From the NCBI GenBank assembly GCA_026119935.1, contig JALRMH010000040.1, positions 307,684 to 371,683 of the forward strand: DNA of 64,000 bases. The letters run 5' to 3'. The notes under the pieces are model-generated. The model made no database searches. It was not told the DNA's origin and saw only the letters and a list, made by a program, of their open reading frames with translations. Positions 59,922 through 64,000 of this stretch are shown in pieces (the first letter of the stretch is position 1; each line of letters opens with the position of its first letter). This DNA is from Endothia cerciana. Taxonomy: Eukaryota > Ascomycota > Sordariomycetes > Diaporthales > Cryphonectriaceae. The translations under genes and the position numbers were made by a program.

Positions 59922-60539
59922 ATGAGCAACGAGCTTGCAATACCCGCAGTCCCACCATGGAATGGACTGCGACCACAAAAGACCCAGAGGATCTGTGACA
60001 AAATAGTCGAGTCAGTACGATCGGGCCTACGCAAGGCCGGGAAAGAGAGTCTGGGATACCCTGCGCTCCCGGACGGGGCTGGGAACTTCGTTCCGACCTA
60101 CGAGACAGTGCGCAGGGCCTTGCGAGCTGGCGACCCGGCCGTAGAGAAGTGGGCCCTCGCTCGTCTGGACAATCCCGCAGATCTGGTGACGACCGTTGGT
60201 GGATCGCTGAGACCACACCGGGGGAGGGTGTCTGACAATCGGTCTGGGCCAGCCACGCGTCAGACGAAAGGCTTAACGGAGAATCAAGCGATCGGGAAGG
60301 CCGCCTGGGAGTTTACGAGAGCGGCGGTTTCTAAAGCCCGTCGTGGGGCTTCTTCGTGGCCAAAAAACCCCGGGACCGCAGCGAAAGGTCTGGGAAGCCG
60401 TCAAAACCCACGGGCGTCGACCAGCTCGGCTTCGACTAAGGTGACCAGGCTCCGACGGGGGCTGCTCCTCAAGAGAGGGAAAACAGCTAGAGAGCACACA
60501 GACGGAGGAGCCAAGCTCGAAAAGCCCGATGGATCATAA
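59922..60539 (+). CDS. Hypothetical protein
   Basis: An open frame of 205 codons from ATG (the frame stays open upstream to a TAG at 59838-59840, and an alternative GTG start exists at 59865). The product is basic, opens MSNELAIPAVPPWNGLRPQK, has a helical, charged first half and a Lys/Arg/Ser-rich second half, and lacks a signal peptide or membrane segment. No family was recognised. Composition in the first half is more protein-like than other frames nearby, but the end resembles translated non-coding DNA. An upstream coding exon could exist near 59584-59660, where a frame starts MASVEPQTRCQPTISDTLET before a GTAAAT, but I could not confirm a splice. Confidence 0.25.
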   Translation: MSNELAIPAVPPWNGLRPQKTQRICDKIVESVRSGLRKAGKESLGYPALPDGAGNFVPTYETVRRALRAGDPAVEKWALARLDNPADLVTTVGGSLRPHRGRVSDNRSGPATRQTKGLTENQAIGKAAWEFTRAAVSKARRGASSWPKNPGTAAKGLGSRQNPRASTSSASTKVTRLRRGLLLKRGKTAREHTDGGAKLEKPDGS

Positions 60540-63500
60540 GAAAGCAAGGGAAGGAAACAAACCACAGTCGAGGAGGTGCGTGTCCCCAGAGAATGGCGCA
60601 TTCCAGTCGTGACCACAGAAGTCACCTGAAGATACTCATATCGTCAAGCAACGGCAAGCCGGCACTATATTATCAAGTCGCTGACATCGAGGCACGGTGC
60701 AGATCTTTCTCTCGTCTGCCGAAATGGAGGGGAGGCTACTTAGATGCTGACCCAAGATGGGAACCAGGGCGCCGCAGCTAAATAAGGCTCAGGGAGAGAG
60801 ATGTCGATATATGATAATAAACTGAGGAGACAGGCTATGGGTGAAGCCCAATGCGGTGCGCAGAATGCATGCGTACGCATCTCGACCAGCAAGGACTTGA
60901 TCGTGGGTTCACGGCTTCCATGAACCTCTCTACTTGCGGCATCGTGGCATCGCTCAAGCCAACGGTTTGGTACCAATTTTTGTCTACGAATATAGACTTA
61001 GTTGTGAGAGAACATTTCGTCTTTGGCATGAGCTTCCGGAGTCCACTGTCCAGTGGTAGAGTCGGCACCTGGGATGCCAGACTACCTGCACCCAAGTACC
61101 AAACTCAGACTCCGGACGCAGGAGAGAAGGTTTTTAGCACAGCTATTATATTATGCCCGGCGAAGGACCGCATAAAGTAGCAGGTGAAGTACCTATAGTC
61201 TTGCTGAGCATCTGTGTATGATACAGAAGACAGCATTACATGGAAGGCCGAGGAGTGACAAATGAGCAATACCCTACATACGCACAAAGAGAGCACCGTG
61301 GGCTTCTGAGCTGTTTAGTATCCCGCGCGCAAGGCGACTCTTGCGAACCGGACGGCCGTCACCATTTCCGAGAGTTGGCAGATCCGAGACAACGAGGCCT
61401 AATACAAGGCACGATCAGGCTCTGAGCGCCGATCTAAAGCTCTGAACGTTGCCACGGACCAATTCTACGCTTGTCTGGGGATGATCGCACGGTGACCTGC
61501 CCTGCCTGGCCGCAAGAGATGGTCTGGCATGATGCCGATCCATGCGGGCCTGGTACCTAGGGAGCCTGACTCACCGCTTCGCGGTCTTTTTGTAGTGCAA
61601 ATAAGCTGCATTCTCTCGGGTAACCCATCACTCGCCCTTCTCTGGACTGACAGGAATCACCGGGTGGCGAGCCCCGTCCGTGCGGAAGCGCTGATTACAG
61701 AGTCTCGCGGTCGTAAAGTGGACGGGAAACGAACTGGGTACCGCAGCGATGGAGAGCCTCAGCAGGCGCCCTGAGATAGTCCGGGGGATACGTGGCAAGC
61801 GATCAAGTTTGAGGAGCGCATCATTGGCAACTTTGCCCGCAGCCCGCAGCCCGCATAACCCGTCTGTTGATGGGCGCCGTATACAGATCATCAGTTTGTA
61901 CGAGGTGGGTGAGCTCTGATAAGGTGAGTTCTGATGAGGCGCTGCGCATCCTGTACAGTACCATCATCTACTTGCCACAATTCTACACCGAACCCCGAGG
62001 GACGCCTGTGAGCTGACACATGTGGTGCAGCTTCTTTGTCTTTGGAGATCAAGAGGGCCTGGGTATGCTGCGACCCCCTCTTTTGTGGTGTGCCACTCCC
62101 TCGAGGAGGTTGTAGGGTGGCACACTTTTTGTCTTGGCGCCGGAGAGGAGAAGCACAGCTTTGATGACCGCATACACATGTATGCATGGCATCGATCGTG
62201 CGTTGCCTTTTGGTCCTGTGGTCGTTGTGTGACCGCGCCATTGGCCAGCCTGCGTGTTGTTCGGCCGCATAGCTAGCCCATCCTGGTCCGTAGCATGGCG
62301 GGAATGTTTCTTTTCCGTTCAAGAGTAAATTCATACACTGCATGTGCGGGTGGGCTCTGTCTGAATTATGGAGAGGAACAAAATGACTGGACGCCATCGT
62401 CTGCGAGAGGCAATGCCTATCCATCGCTATCCGCCTCAACTCACTGTCTAGGTGGTGATTATGCCTGTGGCTTGCGTGGCCCCTTGTCCGAAAAGCGATG
62501 CATACCTAGATAGGCACGGGCTTGATATACCATTTCCAGCCAGGTAGCACGGGCAAAGTTTCAATAATGAGAAAGTAGATCCTTTCCCGGTGAGGAGGAC
62601 CACGTGTGGTTGAGCGGCAAAAACCAAGGCACAACACCCTTAGGCCAAGCGTGGACCATGTTGCGCCTGCATCGCATGCAACCTGTACCGTGGCCGGGTC
62701 CAAGGACAGGCAAGCCTAAGACAGGCAAGCCTAGTATAGTAAAATACACTGTCTGGACTCCGGACTGCTGCTCCCTGCGTGGGAGAGAACAGGCGTGCCG
62801 GACACCTGGCAGTTCGTCGCTCCCGCGGAGTCTGTGGGAACCTGAAACTCACCAAGGAGGCAGTGCTGGGAGCCACACTCTCACATTTGGCCTTGGAGCA
62901 AGGCATCGTGACCGTTCGCGCGCTTGCGACGAGAGTGGCCCGGCGCCTACGAGACCTCTCCATTGAGTGAAACAATCCCGGGGTCAACCCGTCGTTGGCC
63001 TTGGATTATGAAGTACTGTTACGAGGGTCGTAGTGTACGATATTGGCGCCTCGGAAGGCGCGCGGCTTCTCATGCTAAACCGAATGAATAGGATGCTACA
63101 TTGTGCATCGCATCGCTGAGGACGGTGACATTTCGCGAGACCTAACAGCGAGGGTCAAGCCTCTACGCGTGATTTTCTCCCCATGTGTGATTTCAACAAC
63201 TTCCACTAACAAGTAGGTGCCTCGTCCCAAAAGAACGGGATACACACAACTGTCAGGCGGAGGCTGAACGAAGTTACGTTTGGAGGAATGGTTGGGAGTG
63301 CGGAATTGAAGGGGGCCAAAGGCGGTGGACATGTTCTCGAAGTGCACGATTTTGCCATGTTACTTATGATTGATGTTGTGTGTGATGCAGAGGGATAGAC
63401 CCAAGAGAGACAGACCTCTTACTTGAGTACAGAAGCGATGTGATCTATGAAGCAGCACGTTCTAGGTGGACCCGGCTGCACCGGCGACTGGACGCCTAAG

Positions 63501-63912
63501 CCAGCATTATGCTGTATCCGCCCAGATGGAGAATCACTCTAAATGATCATTGGGCATACTGGCAAGCACAGAAAGGTAGGTAGGGCATGGGGGTGGTCCA
63601 TGTCAGTACTGCTGCCCCGGCCCTGTAAGACTTGTCGACATGTTTTGGGCGGACTTGCCAACGTGGCCTTCCGGTGATACGACGCTCTCGACGGCCGTTA
63701 AGAAGGGTTCCCTGGGCACCAGTAGCCGCGATGCGGAGGTCAGAGGTTGGCGTGTCAAAGGGCAGCGCGACGCAGCTCGGCGGCAAGCCTGGCCTGGCGG
63801 CGTTGGCGTGTATGCATGCGGCTGGGGCCGGGCGTGGGAATGAGCCGGCGGGCCGGCGGTTGTGGCCCGCCATGTTCGAAAAGCTATTAATCCCAGGACC
63901 GAGTGGCGGGCC
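60540..63912. other. Intergenic region, no gene recognised
   Basis: Both strands are free of convincing coding sequence. A short frame ending at 62970 (GNLKLTKEAVLGATLSHLAL) is locally protein-like but only ~45 codons long and without a recognised family. Confidence 0.45.
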
Positions 63913-64000
63913 TTTGGAGGGGGCGGGGGGGGGGGGGGGGGCCGGCCCCCCCGGCGGGGGGGGGCCCGGGGGTTTGGGGGGAGGGTGAGGATGGGGGGGG
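63913..64000. repeat. G-rich low-complexity terminus
   Basis: The last ~88 bases are almost pure G with a few short C blocks, including a run of more than fifteen G. Composition this extreme at the edge of the window suggests a contig end or low-quality sequence. Confidence 0.7.

Overview
The window is nuclear DNA of a filamentous ascomycete (Pezizomycotina, most like Sordariomycetes). The signs are genes with short GT-AG introns, fungal versions of RIM15, HAP2, LSM2 and PSO2, HET-domain and NLR incompatibility genes, a Fot1/pogo transposon with TA target duplications, and decay resembling repeat-induced point mutation (RIP). I cannot name the genus. No tRNA, rRNA, CRISPR or telomere repeat was seen. 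Genes are sparse, and long intergenic stretches carry many uninterrupted G or C runs of 12-15 bases.

Layout. 1-2123: 3' part of the exosome nuclease DIS3 (+). 5940-12141: RIM15-type PAS/kinase/receiver protein (-). 21040-22195: lysophospholipid acyltransferase (-), divergent from a four-exon bZIP factor at 24967-26789 (+). 28352-35552: an accessory block of broken genes: an EthD-like gene, an unidentified relic, a HET-S-like HeLo/prion-domain gene (-), a NACHT NLR (+) and a HET-domain gene (+). 35949-37841: an intact secreted type-B carboxylesterase (-). 38740-39248: remnant of a cysteine-rich gene. 39251-41091: a Fot1-like element with complete inverted repeats and a dead transposase. 42366-45185: PSO2/SNM1 cross-link repair nuclease (+). 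45724-46584: LSM2 with a 14-base first exon (-). 48339-49253: HAP2/NF-YA (-). From 49.3 kb to the end only one weak coding candidate (59922-60539) was found, and the last ~90 bases are extremely G-rich.

Most interesting region: 30.4-33.6 kb. A HeLo-domain gene whose C-terminus holds two HET-s-like amyloid repeats lies head-to-head with an NLR whose first ~30 codons encode a third copy of the same motif, ending in the same V-Q-Y-G core as the second repeat. This is the het-S/nwd2 arrangement known from Podospora, in which an NLR templates amyloid folding of a cell-death effector. Here both partners and the adjacent HET gene are disrupted, while the surrounding housekeeping genes are intact. 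It therefore looks like a decayed or non-functional allele of a programmed-cell-death locus.
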